A stretch of 7,156 nt of DNA from Acidimicrobiia bacterium (lineage in GTDB: Bacteria > Actinomycetota > Acidimicrobiia > IMCC26256), in contig JALRDW010000299.1 in the NCBI GenBank assembly GCA_023262065.1, forward strand, positions 1-7,156, given 5' to 3'. The position numbers were made by a program, and so were the translations under genes. Under the pieces are notes generated by a model that was not told the origin of the DNA, searched no databases, and saw nothing but the letters and a program-made list of their open reading frames with translations. Positions 1 through 5,288 of this stretch are shown here, piece after piece (the first letter of the stretch is position 1; every line of letters begins with the position of its first letter).

Positions 1-756
1 CACGCCGCGGTACGCGGGGGTCGAGCCGTAGAACGCGATCTGCTGACGCGTCCCGGCCCGCGCCGCCTCCATCTCCTCCTCGTTCGACCCGGTCACCACG
101 AACATCGGGCCGGAGAGCTGGAACTGCTCGCGCCCCCTGCCCGCACGCGCCCACCCGCGCTCGAGCGCGGGCATCGTCACCTCCCGCACGTACCGCTCCG
201 TCGTGAAGCCGTGCAGGATGATGCCGTCCGCCACCTCCCCCGCCACCTCGGTCATGCGCTCGCCGACCGCCGCGAGGAACACCTGCGGGTCGCCGTGCGG
301 ATTCGGACCCGGGTTGAAGAACGGCGTCATGAGGGTGTGGGTGTAGAAGTCGCCCCGGAAGTCGAGCTTGGTGCCGTCGTTCCAGCAGGCCCAGATCGCC
401 CGCATCGCGAGGATGAACTCCCGCATGCGCGCGGCGGGCTGCGACCACGGCATCGAGAACCGCTTCTCGATGTGCGCCTTGATCTGGCTCCCGAGCCCGA
501 GCATGGCCCGCCCGCCGGAGAACGCGTTGAGGTCCCAGCCGATGTTGGCGAGGATCATCGGGTTGCGGGCGAAGGCCACCGCGATGCCCGTGCCGAGCTC
601 GAGCCGTTCGGTGTGCTCGGCCCCGAGGAGGATGGGGAAGAACGGATCGTGTGCGGTCTCAGCGGTCCACGCGCCGTCGTAGCCGACCTCCTCGAGCTCA
701 CGTGCCACCCCGGGCACGTCCCGCAGGTTGGGCGTGATGCCGCCGTCGACCTTCAT
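1..756 (-). CDS. LLM-class F420-dependent oxidoreductase, partial (C-terminus beyond the left edge)
   Basis: Reading the minus strand from the ATG at 756-754 gives 252 residues with no stop, starting MKVDGGITPNLRDVPG and still open at base 1. The pattern is that of luciferase-like monooxygenases: an early GYDGAWTAET segment, ERLELGTGIAVAFARNPM (a TIM-barrel strand with the usual GT-I-A/V-x-x-x-RNP form), GGRAMLGLGSQ, a long helix around MREFILAMRAIW, and VADGIILHGF. It most resembles the actinobacterial group annotated as TIGR03617 (MSMEG_2256-like), which would use reduced coenzyme F420 for hydride transfer in the cytoplasm; substrate unknown. Family members are usually about 320-340 residues, so roughly 70-90 are missing. 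A GAGGGGGAG ribosome site just upstream supports this start. The gene is divergent from the nuclease gene. Confidence 0.88.
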   Translation of the reverse strand, partial: MKVDGGITPNLRDVPGVARELEEVGYDGAWTAETAHDPFFPILLGAEHTERLELGTGIAVAFARNPMILANIGWDLNAFSGGRAMLGLGSQIKAHIEKRFSMPWSQPAARMREFILAMRAIWACWNDGTKLDFRGDFYTHTLMTPFFNPGPNPHGDPQVFLAAVGERMTEVAGEVADGIILHGFTTERYVREVTMPALERGWARAGRGREQFQLSGPMFVVTGSNEEEMEAARAGTRQQIAFYGSTPAYRGV

Positions 757-758
757 GA

Positions 759-767
759 CTCCCCCTC
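759..767 (-). promoter_or_regulatory. Ribosome binding site of the LLM oxidoreductase gene
   Basis: On the minus strand GAGGGGGAG lies two bases before the ATG at 756-754, so the core AGG lies within normal Shine-Dalgarno distance. It fixes the start and shows that this gene, unlike several neighbours, is translated from a leadered mRNA. Confidence 0.6.
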
Positions 768-796
768 GTGGCCACCGACGGTCGGCGGCCCGGCCG

Positions 797-802
797 AGGC
801 TA
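797..802 (-). promoter_or_regulatory. Candidate -10 element (TAGCCT) for the LLM oxidoreductase gene
   Basis: The minus strand reads TAGCCT at 802-797, matching the actinobacterial TANNNT consensus. Transcription would start near 790, giving a leader of about 33 bases that contains the ribosome site. No clear -35 is visible. A GC-rich imperfect dyad (789-797 with 810-819) overlaps the hexamer. Assignment rests on the short motif and position only. Confidence 0.35.
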
Positions 803-863
803 GCGGCGGTCGGGCCGGGGCCCGGGAGGTCCGGGTCGCCCGTGGCGCGTCCCACCCCTCGGG

Positions 864-869
864 TACGTT
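864..869 (+). promoter_or_regulatory. Candidate -10 element (TACGTT) for leaderless transcription of the nuclease gene
   Basis: TACGTT is followed by exactly seven bases and then GTG at 877, so the predicted first transcribed base is the first base of the start codon. There is no purine-rich ribosome site before the GTG, as expected for a leaderless mRNA. No recognisable -35 is seen. Confidence 0.5.
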
Positions 870-876
870 CGCCCTC

Positions 877-1683
877 GTGAGCATCCCGATCCCGAAGTCC
901 ATCTCGCCGAGCAGCATCAGCCAGTTCCAGTCGTGCCCCCTCGCGTTCCGGTTCGCCTACATCGAGCGCCTCCCTCAGGATCCGTCGCCCGCCGCGAGCA
1001 AGGGCACGCTCGTGCACCGTGCGCTCGAACTCCTCATGCAGCGCGAGGCGACCGAGCGCACGGTGGAGGCCGCACTCGCGGACCTCGTCCTCGCCCGGGC
1101 CCAGCTCGCCGACGACCCCGACTTCACCGGCCTCGACCTCACGGACGAGGAGTGGACCGCCTTCCACGCCGACGCCGAGGTCCTGGTGCGCCGCTACTTC
1201 GACCTCGAGGATCCCACCACCATCGAACCGATCGGGCTCGAGCTGAAGCTGGAGGCGACGGTCGGCCGCGCGACGGTCCGCGGCATCATCGATCGTCTCG
1301 AGCGCGACGCCGCGGGCCGGCTCGTCGTCTCCGACTACAAGACCGGTCGCGCCCCGCATCCGAACTACCAGAGCCAACGGCTCGCCGGCGTCAACCTGTA
1401 CGCCCTCATGGTGGCCGAGCACTACGGCGAGTTGCCCGCACGGGTCCAGTTGCTGCACCTGCAGGAGCCCGTCGCGATCGTGGCCGAGACGAGTGAGCAG
1501 CAGGCCCGCGGCGTCGGCCGGAAGACCGAGGCCGTCTGGGACGCCATCGGCACCGCCTGCCAGCGGGGCGAGTTCCGCCCGAAGGCCTCGAAGTTGTGCG
1601 ACTGGTGCTCGTTCCGTGCGTACTGCCCGGAGTTCGGCGGCGACCCGCAGACCGCGCTCGACCTCGTCGCCCGCGACGACTGA
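877..1683 (+). CDS. RecB-family PD-(D/E)XK exonuclease with predicted 4Fe-4S cluster
   Basis: A 268-residue protein starting at GTG 877. It shows the RecB/AddB/Cas4-type nuclease signature: SPSSISQFQSCPLAFRF near the N-terminus (C20), GTLVH with H47, GIID with D139, and SDYKTG with D153 and K155, which together would bind the metal and cut DNA. C20 plus C241, C244 and C250 (C-x2-C-x5-C) form the cysteine set that holds a 4Fe-4S cluster in AddB, Dna2 and Cas4. Actinobacteria carry stand-alone proteins of this size annotated as RecB family exonucleases (Rv2119-like); their role is poorly known, presumably DNA repair. The frame stays open upstream to 211, but that stretch is antisense to the LLM gene, and the conserved sequence starts right after 877. 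A hairpin overlaps the stop. No cas genes are nearby, so Cas4 is unlikely. Confidence 0.87.
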   Translation: MSIPIPKSISPSSISQFQSCPLAFRFAYIERLPQDPSPAASKGTLVHRALELLMQREATERTVEAALADLVLARAQLADDPDFTGLDLTDEEWTAFHADAEVLVRRYFDLEDPTTIEPIGLELKLEATVGRATVRGIIDRLERDAAGRLVVSDYKTGRAPHPNYQSQRLAGVNLYALMVAEHYGELPARVQLLHLQEPVAIVAETSEQQARGVGRKTEAVWDAIGTACQRGEFRPKASKLCDWCSFRAYCPEFGGDPQTALDLVARDD

Positions 1684-1716
1684 ACCGGCGCTTGCGTCAC
1701 GCGACGCGCGCGGTTC
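1682..1716 (+). terminator. Strong hairpin overlapping the nuclease stop codon
   Basis: GAACCG (1682-1687) pairs with CGGTTC (1711-1716), CGC (1689-1691) with GCG (1708-1710), and GCGTC (1694-1698) with GACGC (1703-1707), leaving a four-base ACGC loop and two small bulges. The arm begins inside the TGA stop codon. No T-run follows, so if it terminates transcription it would be the U-less type common in GC-rich actinobacteria; it could instead protect the 3' end. Confidence 0.5.
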
Positions 1717-1803
1717 GGGACCCTCGTCACGAATCACGTCCGGTTCGCGCACCGTGACCGATCCGTCCGGAACCGGCCCTGTGCCGCGAGGCGACGCGCG
1801 CCC
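1717..1803. other. Intergenic stretch with GAACCGG/CCGGTTC dyad
   Basis: This non-coding stretch contains CCGGTTC at 1740-1746 and its reverse complement GAACCGG at 1770-1776, repeating the arm sequence of the hairpin just upstream (GAACCGG at 1682-1688, CGGTTCG at 1711-1717). I see no protein-coding signal here. The dyad may be a second hairpin with a 23-base loop or a protein-binding site ahead of the promoter at 1804. Confidence 0.3.
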
Positions 1804-1809
1804 TACGGT
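1804..1809 (+). promoter_or_regulatory. Candidate -10 element (TACGGT) upstream of the SnoaL-like gene
   Basis: TACGGT is followed by six bases and a GTG at 1816. It resembles the other hexamer-GTG pairs in this window. It would give the SnoaL-like gene an mRNA with a leader of about 130 bases that begins with a short ORF. No -35 is evident. Confidence 0.35.
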
Positions 1810-1815
1810 CGGGAC

Positions 1816-1881
1816 GTGGACCCCGTGCTCTCCTCCGCGAGAGCACCGGCCCTCGACGTGGCGGATGCCACAGCACGTTGA
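1816..1881 (+). CDS. Possible leaderless 21-codon micro-ORF (leader peptide)
   Basis: GTG at 1816 lies six bases after the TACGGT hexamer and opens 21 codons (VDPVLSSARAPALDVADATA, then R) ending at TGA 1879-1881. The only support is its position at the predicted transcript start; the peptide has no recognisable motif and no run of one amino acid that would suggest attenuation. The ORF ends 63 bases before the ATG of the SnoaL-like gene. It may equally be chance coding in a GC-rich leader. Confidence 0.25.
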   Translation: MDPVLSSARAPALDVADATAR

Positions 1882-1928
1882 CAGGACGGACCACGCGCCG
1901 ACTCCCCGACGCGCAGGACCCACAGGAT

Positions 1929-1934
1929 GAGGAG
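1929..1934 (+). promoter_or_regulatory. Ribosome binding site GAGGAG of the SnoaL-like gene
   Basis: GAGGAG ends ten bases before ATG 1945 and is the best Shine-Dalgarno match in this gap. It decides between two in-frame ATGs: the one at 1927 would overlap this site and has only a weak AGG ahead of it. Confidence 0.5.
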
Positions 1935-1944
1935 CGACTCGACC

Positions 1945-2376
1945 ATGAACCGCGATGCGGCCGATCTCCACCGGGCGTTCACCGACGCGTGCAACGACCA
2001 CGATCCGGCCGCCATCCGACGCCTGCTCGACCCCCGCGTCACCGCATGGCGACCCGGGCATGGTGTGGCCCGCGGCGTCGATGCCGTGCTCGACTGGTGG
2101 ATCGGTGACTTCGCCGCGTTCCCCGATCTCACGATCTCCTCGACCCTCGTGCTCACCCAGGGCTCCAGCGTGTTCTCCGAGTACGAGGTGCGCGGGACCT
2201 GGACCGGCCCGCTCCCGTCCTGTGCGGTCGACGGCGACGGGCCGGGCGCCCGGATCGTGCTGCGGGCCTCGACCGTCGAGGAGTGGCGCGACGGTCGCCT
2301 CGTGGCCTCCCGCACCTACTGGGACCACTACGACCTGCTCCGGCAGCTCGGCGTGCTCCCCGCCGTCCCCGCCTAG
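1945..2376 (+). CDS. SnoaL-like polyketide cyclase / ester cyclase family protein
   Basis: A 143-residue protein beginning MNRDAADLHRAFTDACNDHD. It has the layout of the SnoaL-like branch of the NTF2 fold: an N-terminal helix with a hD-type turn before a second helix (DPAAIRRLLDP), a G-x-x-A-V-x-x-WW helix, FPDLTIS near residue 60, a central GTWTGPLP strand, then VEEWRDGRLVASRTYWDHYDLLRQLG, a C-terminal end typical of these proteins. They form small cone-shaped cytoplasmic barrels that act as cyclases, isomerases or hydrolases, but many have no known substrate, and no polyketide genes are nearby. The start at 1945 is set by the GAGGAG site; an in-frame ATG at 1927 would add six residues. The PAP2 gene begins 13 bases after its stop. 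Confidence 0.75.
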   Translation: MNRDAADLHRAFTDACNDHDPAAIRRLLDPRVTAWRPGHGVARGVDAVLDWWIGDFAAFPDLTISSTLVLTQGSSVFSEYEVRGTWTGPLPSCAVDGDGPGARIVLRASTVEEWRDGRLVASRTYWDHYDLLRQLGVLPAVPA

Positions 2377-2379
2377 GCT
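2374..2379 (+). promoter_or_regulatory. Candidate -10 element (TAGGCT) overlapping the SnoaL-like stop codon
   Basis: TAGGCT supplies the TAG stop of the upstream gene and fits TANNNT. It is followed by ten bases and then ATG 2390 of the PAP2 gene, a slightly longer gap than at the other leaderless sites here. It could allow independent transcription of the PAP2 gene. Alternatively the two genes are simply co-transcribed; I cannot tell which. Confidence 0.3.
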
Positions 2380-2389
2380 GCGCGGCCCG

Positions 2390-2941
2390 ATGGCCGCGAA
2401 CCTCCCGACGCCCTCCGACATCCCCGCGATCGCCGCCCTCGACGAGGCGGTCGACGGGTGGGTCCGCGACCACCGCTCCCCGATCGCCGATCGGGTGTTC
2501 TACGGACTCTCGAGCGCGGCCGACCACTCGCTGCTCTGGAACGCGATCGTGGCCCTGCGCGGCACCCTCGCCGGCGACCCGATGCTCGTCCTCCGGGGCG
2601 CCGCCGTGCTCGGTGCGGAGTCCGCGATCACGAACGGTGCGCTCAAGGCCCTGTTCGGACGGGCCCGACCCGAGGTCGACGACGAGCCGCTGCCCATGGG
2701 GATGCGACGCCCGGTCACCTCCTCGTTCCCGTCCGGCCACGCGACGGCCGCGTTCACCGCAGCGGCCCTGCTCGCACAGGGCTCCCGCCGACCCGGCCTC
2801 TGGTACGCACTCGCCGCCACCGTGGCGGCGAGCCGCGTCTACACCCGGATGCACCACGCGTCGGACGTGGTCGCCGGCGCCGCCCTCGGCGTGGTGTTCG
2901 GCGCGGTCGCGAGACGCGTGCTGCCGCTGCGACGCCGCTGA
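2390..2941 (+). CDS. PAP2-family lipid phosphatase
   Basis: A 183-residue protein with all three PAP2 (phosphatidic acid phosphatase type 2) signatures: K-x6-R-P (K86...R93-P94), PSGH (114-117) and S-R-x5-H-x3-D (S148, R149, H155, D159). H117 and H155 would be the proton donor and nucleophile in dephosphorylating a lipid phosphate or diphosphate at the membrane. Hydrophobic stretches at about 119-129, 137-148 and 160-175 fit the family's membrane helices, though the total is short. Small actinobacterial members include decaprenylphosphoryl-phosphoribose phosphatase (Rv3807c-like), so the substrate may be a polyprenyl phosphate rather than phosphatidate. Start ATG 2390 leaves 13 bases after the SnoaL-like stop; longer in-frame extensions run inside that gene and are arginine/proline-rich noise. 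Confidence 0.88.
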   Translation: MAANLPTPSDIPAIAALDEAVDGWVRDHRSPIADRVFYGLSSAADHSLLWNAIVALRGTLAGDPMLVLRGAAVLGAESAITNGALKALFGRARPEVDDEPLPMGMRRPVTSSFPSGHATAAFTAAALLAQGSRRPGLWYALAATVAASRVYTRMHHASDVVAGAALGVVFGAVARRVLPLRRR

Positions 2942-2991
2942 GTCGGGCCGGCGGGTCGGCGGCCGATCGCGGTGCGCGCGGGCCCGGCCGG

Positions 2992-2997
2992 TACCGT
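2992..2997 (+). promoter_or_regulatory. Candidate -10 element (TACCGT) of the DsbA-family gene transcript
   Basis: TACCGT is followed by exactly seven bases and GTG 3005, the same geometry as at 864/877 and 5705/5718. It lies in the gap after the PAP2 gene and is the only convincing hexamer ahead of the DsbA-like gene. No -35 match is visible. Confidence 0.45.
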
Positions 2998-3004
2998 GCA
3001 GCCC

Positions 3005-3130
3005 GTGCAGCAGGCGGTCAGGACGGACGGGGTGGCGCGCGTCGGACACCGCGGGATCCGTCCCCGCCGCGCGACCGACCCGGCCCCGGCCGACCTCGCA
3101 CCCCCGACGGGACCGGACGGCGCGCGATGA
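3005..3130 (+). CDS. Candidate leaderless 41-codon leader ORF coupled to the DsbA-family gene
   Basis: GTG 3005 stands seven bases after TACCGT and opens 41 codons that end at TGA 3128-3130. The stop overlaps the ATG 3127-3129 of the next gene as ATGA, the standard geometry for translational coupling. The predicted peptide starts VQQAVRTDGVARVGHRGIRP and is rich in arginine, proline and alanine, with no hydrophobic segment, no cysteine and no family I recognise. The DsbA-like ATG has no good ribosome site of its own, so re-initiation after this ORF would explain its translation. The peptide may have no function beyond delivering ribosomes. Chance is possible because stops are rare at this GC content. 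Confidence 0.42.
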   Translation: MQQAVRTDGVARVGHRGIRPRRATDPAPADLAPPTGPDGAR

Positions 3131-3714
3131 CGCGGACCTTCGGCATCACCTGGGACTACCGCTGCCCGTTCGCGTACAACGTGCACGCCGCGATCGTCGC
3201 CGCACTGCAGGCCGGGGAGCCGCTCGACGTCACCTTCATCCCGTTCTCGCTCGACCAGGGACGCCTCGAGCCCGGTGAGACCCCGATCTGGGACCGCCCG
3301 CCCGAGGCGCGCGGCTCGGGGATGACCGCACTCTGCTTCGGCGTGGCGGTGCGGGACCACTTCCCCGAGGTGTTCCCGGAGTTCCACGTCGCCGTGTTCG
3401 CGGCGCGCCATGACGAGGCCCGGGCGATCGCCGAGCCCGCCGTGCTGCGCGAGGTCGCCGGTGCGGTCGGACTCGACGCGGATGCGGTCGCCGACATCGC
3501 TGCGGATCCGGCCACCCTCGCCCGCCTCGCCGCCGAGCACACGGCCGCGGTCGCCGACCACGACGTCTGGGGCGTCCCGACGTTCATCACGACCACCTCG
3601 GCCACCTACGTCCGCCTCATGGAACGGGGCCGGGTCGACGACCTGCTGCGGATCCTGGACCTGCTCGACCTCGAGTCGATCAACGAGTTCAAGCGCACTC
3701 GGGTCCCCCGCTGA
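3127..3714 (+). CDS. DsbA-family thioredoxin-fold protein with a single active-site cysteine
   Basis: A 195-residue protein starting MTRTFGITWDYRCPFAYN. The N-terminal beta strand followed by C13-P14-F15-A16 is the DsbA-type active site, and WGVPTF around P151 is the thioredoxin-fold cis-proline loop; the part between is the usual helical insertion. The second cysteine of CxxC is replaced by A16, so it cannot act as an ordinary dithiol oxidase; this monothiol form is seen in relatives such as HCCA-isomerase/glutathione-transferase-kappa-like proteins. It has no signal peptide, so it should be cytoplasmic, perhaps acting with mycothiol. The ATG overlaps the stop of the 41-codon ORF. An in-frame open stretch upstream to 2458 lies largely inside the PAP2 gene and is not coding. 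A hairpin follows 19 bases after the stop. Confidence 0.82.
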   Translation: MTRTFGITWDYRCPFAYNVHAAIVAALQAGEPLDVTFIPFSLDQGRLEPGETPIWDRPPEARGSGMTALCFGVAVRDHFPEVFPEFHVAVFAARHDEARAIAEPAVLREVAGAVGLDADAVADIAADPATLARLAAEHTAAVADHDVWGVPTFITTTSATYVRLMERGRVDDLLRILDLLDLESINEFKRTRVPR

Positions 3715-3733
3715 CCTCCGGCCGATCCGTCCG

Positions 3734-3755
3734 GGGTCGGCAGTCCGGCCGACCC
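3734..3755 (+). terminator. Hairpin terminator candidate after the DsbA-family gene
   Basis: GGGTCGGC (3734-3741) and GCCGACCC (3748-3755) form a perfect eight-pair GC stem with a six-base loop, beginning 19 bases after the TGA. A weaker second hairpin follows (CCCGCAC 3768-3774 against GTGGGG 3780-3785, with one bulge). No T-run follows. Together they would isolate the DsbA-like transcript from the WS/DGAT gene. Confidence 0.5.
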
Positions 3756-3822
3756 GGCGTGGCGGCCCCCGCACGGAACGTGGGGCTGCGCCGCGGTACT
3801 TGCACACCGCCCGGGCAGCGGC

Positions 3823-3828
3823 CACGCT
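3823..3828 (+). promoter_or_regulatory. Weak candidate -10 element (CACGCT) for the WS/DGAT gene
   Basis: CACGCT lacks the first T of TANNNT, but its surroundings through the GTG at 3837 are nearly the same as the nuclease start region at 864-883 (17 of 21 positions agree allowing one gap). The similarity suggests leaderless transcription from 3837. Confidence 0.25.
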
Positions 3829-3836
3829 CACCCTTC

Positions 3837-5261
3837 GTGAGCAGGATGTCGGCGACCGAGGCGATCATGTGGGCGGTCGAGAAGGACGCCGCGCTCCGGT
3901 CCGACTTCTGCAACATCACGATCCTCGATCGCCCGCCGGACCTCGACCGTCTCAAGGAGCGCATGCTCCATGCGGTGGCGACGATGCCCCACCTCGGGGA
4001 GCGGGTCGTCACGCCCCCGCTGCGGCTGGCCCCACCGGAGTGGCGCACGGATCTCGCCTTCGACATCGACTACCACGTGCGCAGCGTGGCACTGCCGGAG
4101 CCGGCCACCGTCCGCGACCTCCTCGACCTCGCCGCCCAGTTGTGCGCCACCCCGTTCGACCGCTCCCGTCCGCTCTGGGAGTTCACGGTCATCGAGGGGC
4201 TCGCCGGAGGACACGCCGCCCTGCTGCAGAAGGTCCACCACACCATCACCGACGGCGTGGGCGGTCTGCGCCTGTCGCTGTCGATCGTGGACCGCCGCGC
4301 CGAGGAGCCGCCGGTCGCGGACGTGCAACGCATCGTCGGCGAGGTCGACGCACGGGATCGCGACGACCGACGCCACGATCCGGTCCGGCGCAACTCCGCG
4401 ATCACCGTGGCCAAGGACGCGCTGGCGTACCGGGTGCACCGCAACGCCGAGATGGCGCGCACCGCGATCGGGGCCGGGGTCTCGCTCGCGCTCCACCCCG
4501 GGGACGCACCGCGCGCCATCGGCAGTGGCCTCGACCTACTCGGCTCGCTGCGCCGCCAGGTGCTCGTCACCGACGCTGCGCACTCCCCGCTGCTCGCCCC
4601 GCGCTCACTCGGTCGGCGGTTCGACCTGTTCACGTTCCCGCTCGAGAGTGCGACCGCGACCGCTCACGCGCTCGACGGACGGGTGAACGACGTGTTCGTC
4701 TGCGGGGTGGCCGGCGCGCTCGGTCGGTACCTCGCCCGGATGGGACAGCCCGTGCACGAACTGCGCATGGCCATGCCGATCAGCACCCGGACGGCCGCCG
4801 ACACCGCGGCGAACCGGTTCGTGCCGACCCGCACGCTGGTGCCGACGACGCCGAAGGATCCGACCGAACGGTTCGTGATCACCCGAGAGGCCCTGCGGCA
4901 CCTGCGGGGGGAACGGGCGGTCGCCGCGGCGGAGTCGCTGGCCGACCTCATCGTCAACCTGCCGACCTCCATGCTGGTCGCGGCGACCCGGACCCAGACC
5001 CGTACCATCGACTTCGCGACCTCGAACCTCCGCGGCAGCCCCGTCGACCTCTACGTCGCCGGGGCCCGCATCACCGAGAACTTCCCGATCGGCCCCCGCG
5101 GCGGTTCGGCGGTCAACTTCACGACGCTCTCGTACTGCGGGGTGATGCACGTCGGGATCAACTCGGACCCGGCAGCCATCACCGACCCGGACGCGCTCCT
5201 CGAGTGCCTCGACGAGTCCTTCGGCGACCTGCTCGCGATCGGCGAGATCGCGAGCGCCTGA
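3837..5261 (+). CDS. WS/DGAT-type acyltransferase (wax ester synthase / diacylglycerol acyltransferase)
   Basis: A 474-residue protein, a usual length for this family. It transfers an acyl group from acyl-CoA to diacylglycerol or a long-chain alcohol, making triacylglycerol or wax ester at the membrane or lipid-body surface. Motifs from the GTG 3837 start: MSATEAIMWAVEKD (N-terminal family pattern), RPLWEF (P112-E115), the catalytic HHTITDG (H134, H135, D139, G140), VNDVF (N284-D285), and a C-terminal WS/DGAT domain with TSNLRGSP (N397), a GARITENFPIGP segment and LSYCGVMHVGINSD. The start is uncertain: GTG 3837 fits a leaderless promoter, whereas ATG 3846 would remove three residues; the frame is open back to 3759 without conserved sequence. 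It may link to the PAP2 phosphatase, which could supply diacylglycerol. Actinobacteria often have many paralogues, so substrate preference is unknown. Confidence 0.9.
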   Translation: MSRMSATEAIMWAVEKDAALRSDFCNITILDRPPDLDRLKERMLHAVATMPHLGERVVTPPLRLAPPEWRTDLAFDIDYHVRSVALPEPATVRDLLDLAAQLCATPFDRSRPLWEFTVIEGLAGGHAALLQKVHHTITDGVGGLRLSLSIVDRRAEEPPVADVQRIVGEVDARDRDDRRHDPVRRNSAITVAKDALAYRVHRNAEMARTAIGAGVSLALHPGDAPRAIGSGLDLLGSLRRQVLVTDAAHSPLLAPRSLGRRFDLFTFPLESATATAHALDGRVNDVFVCGVAGALGRYLARMGQPVHELRMAMPISTRTAADTAANRFVPTRTLVPTTPKDPTERFVITREALRHLRGERAVAAAESLADLIVNLPTSMLVAATRTQTRTIDFATSNLRGSPVDLYVAGARITENFPIGPRGGSAVNFTTLSYCGVMHVGINSDPAAITDPDALLECLDESFGDLLAIGEIASA

Positions 5262-5288
5262 ACCGCACCACCCGGGACCGGCGCGCTC
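5252..5288. terminator. Possible bidirectional terminator between convergent genes
   Basis: GAGCGC (5252-5257) and GCGCTC (5283-5288) form an inverted repeat that spans both stop codons of the convergent WS/DGAT and minus-strand genes, which are 25 bases apart. The 25-base loop is long and there is no T-run, so this is tentative. Confidence 0.22.

Noticed and set aside
789..819. Imperfect GC dyad around the LLM gene -10 hexamer as an operator
   Set aside because: Made only of G/C runs with a bulge; such dyads are expected by chance at this base composition.
211..876. N-terminal extension of the nuclease up to 211
   Set aside because: It lies almost wholly antisense to the LLM gene, shows no family sequence, and would bypass the TACGTT-GTG start at 877.
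1878..1883. TTGACA, a perfect -35 box
   Set aside because: No TANNNT hexamer occurs 16-18 bases downstream; the six bases also span the micro-ORF stop. Probably chance.
2153..3049. A 298-codon minus-strand open frame opposite the SnoaL-like and PAP2 genes
   Set aside because: Arginine/glycine-rich and antisense to genes with intact motifs.
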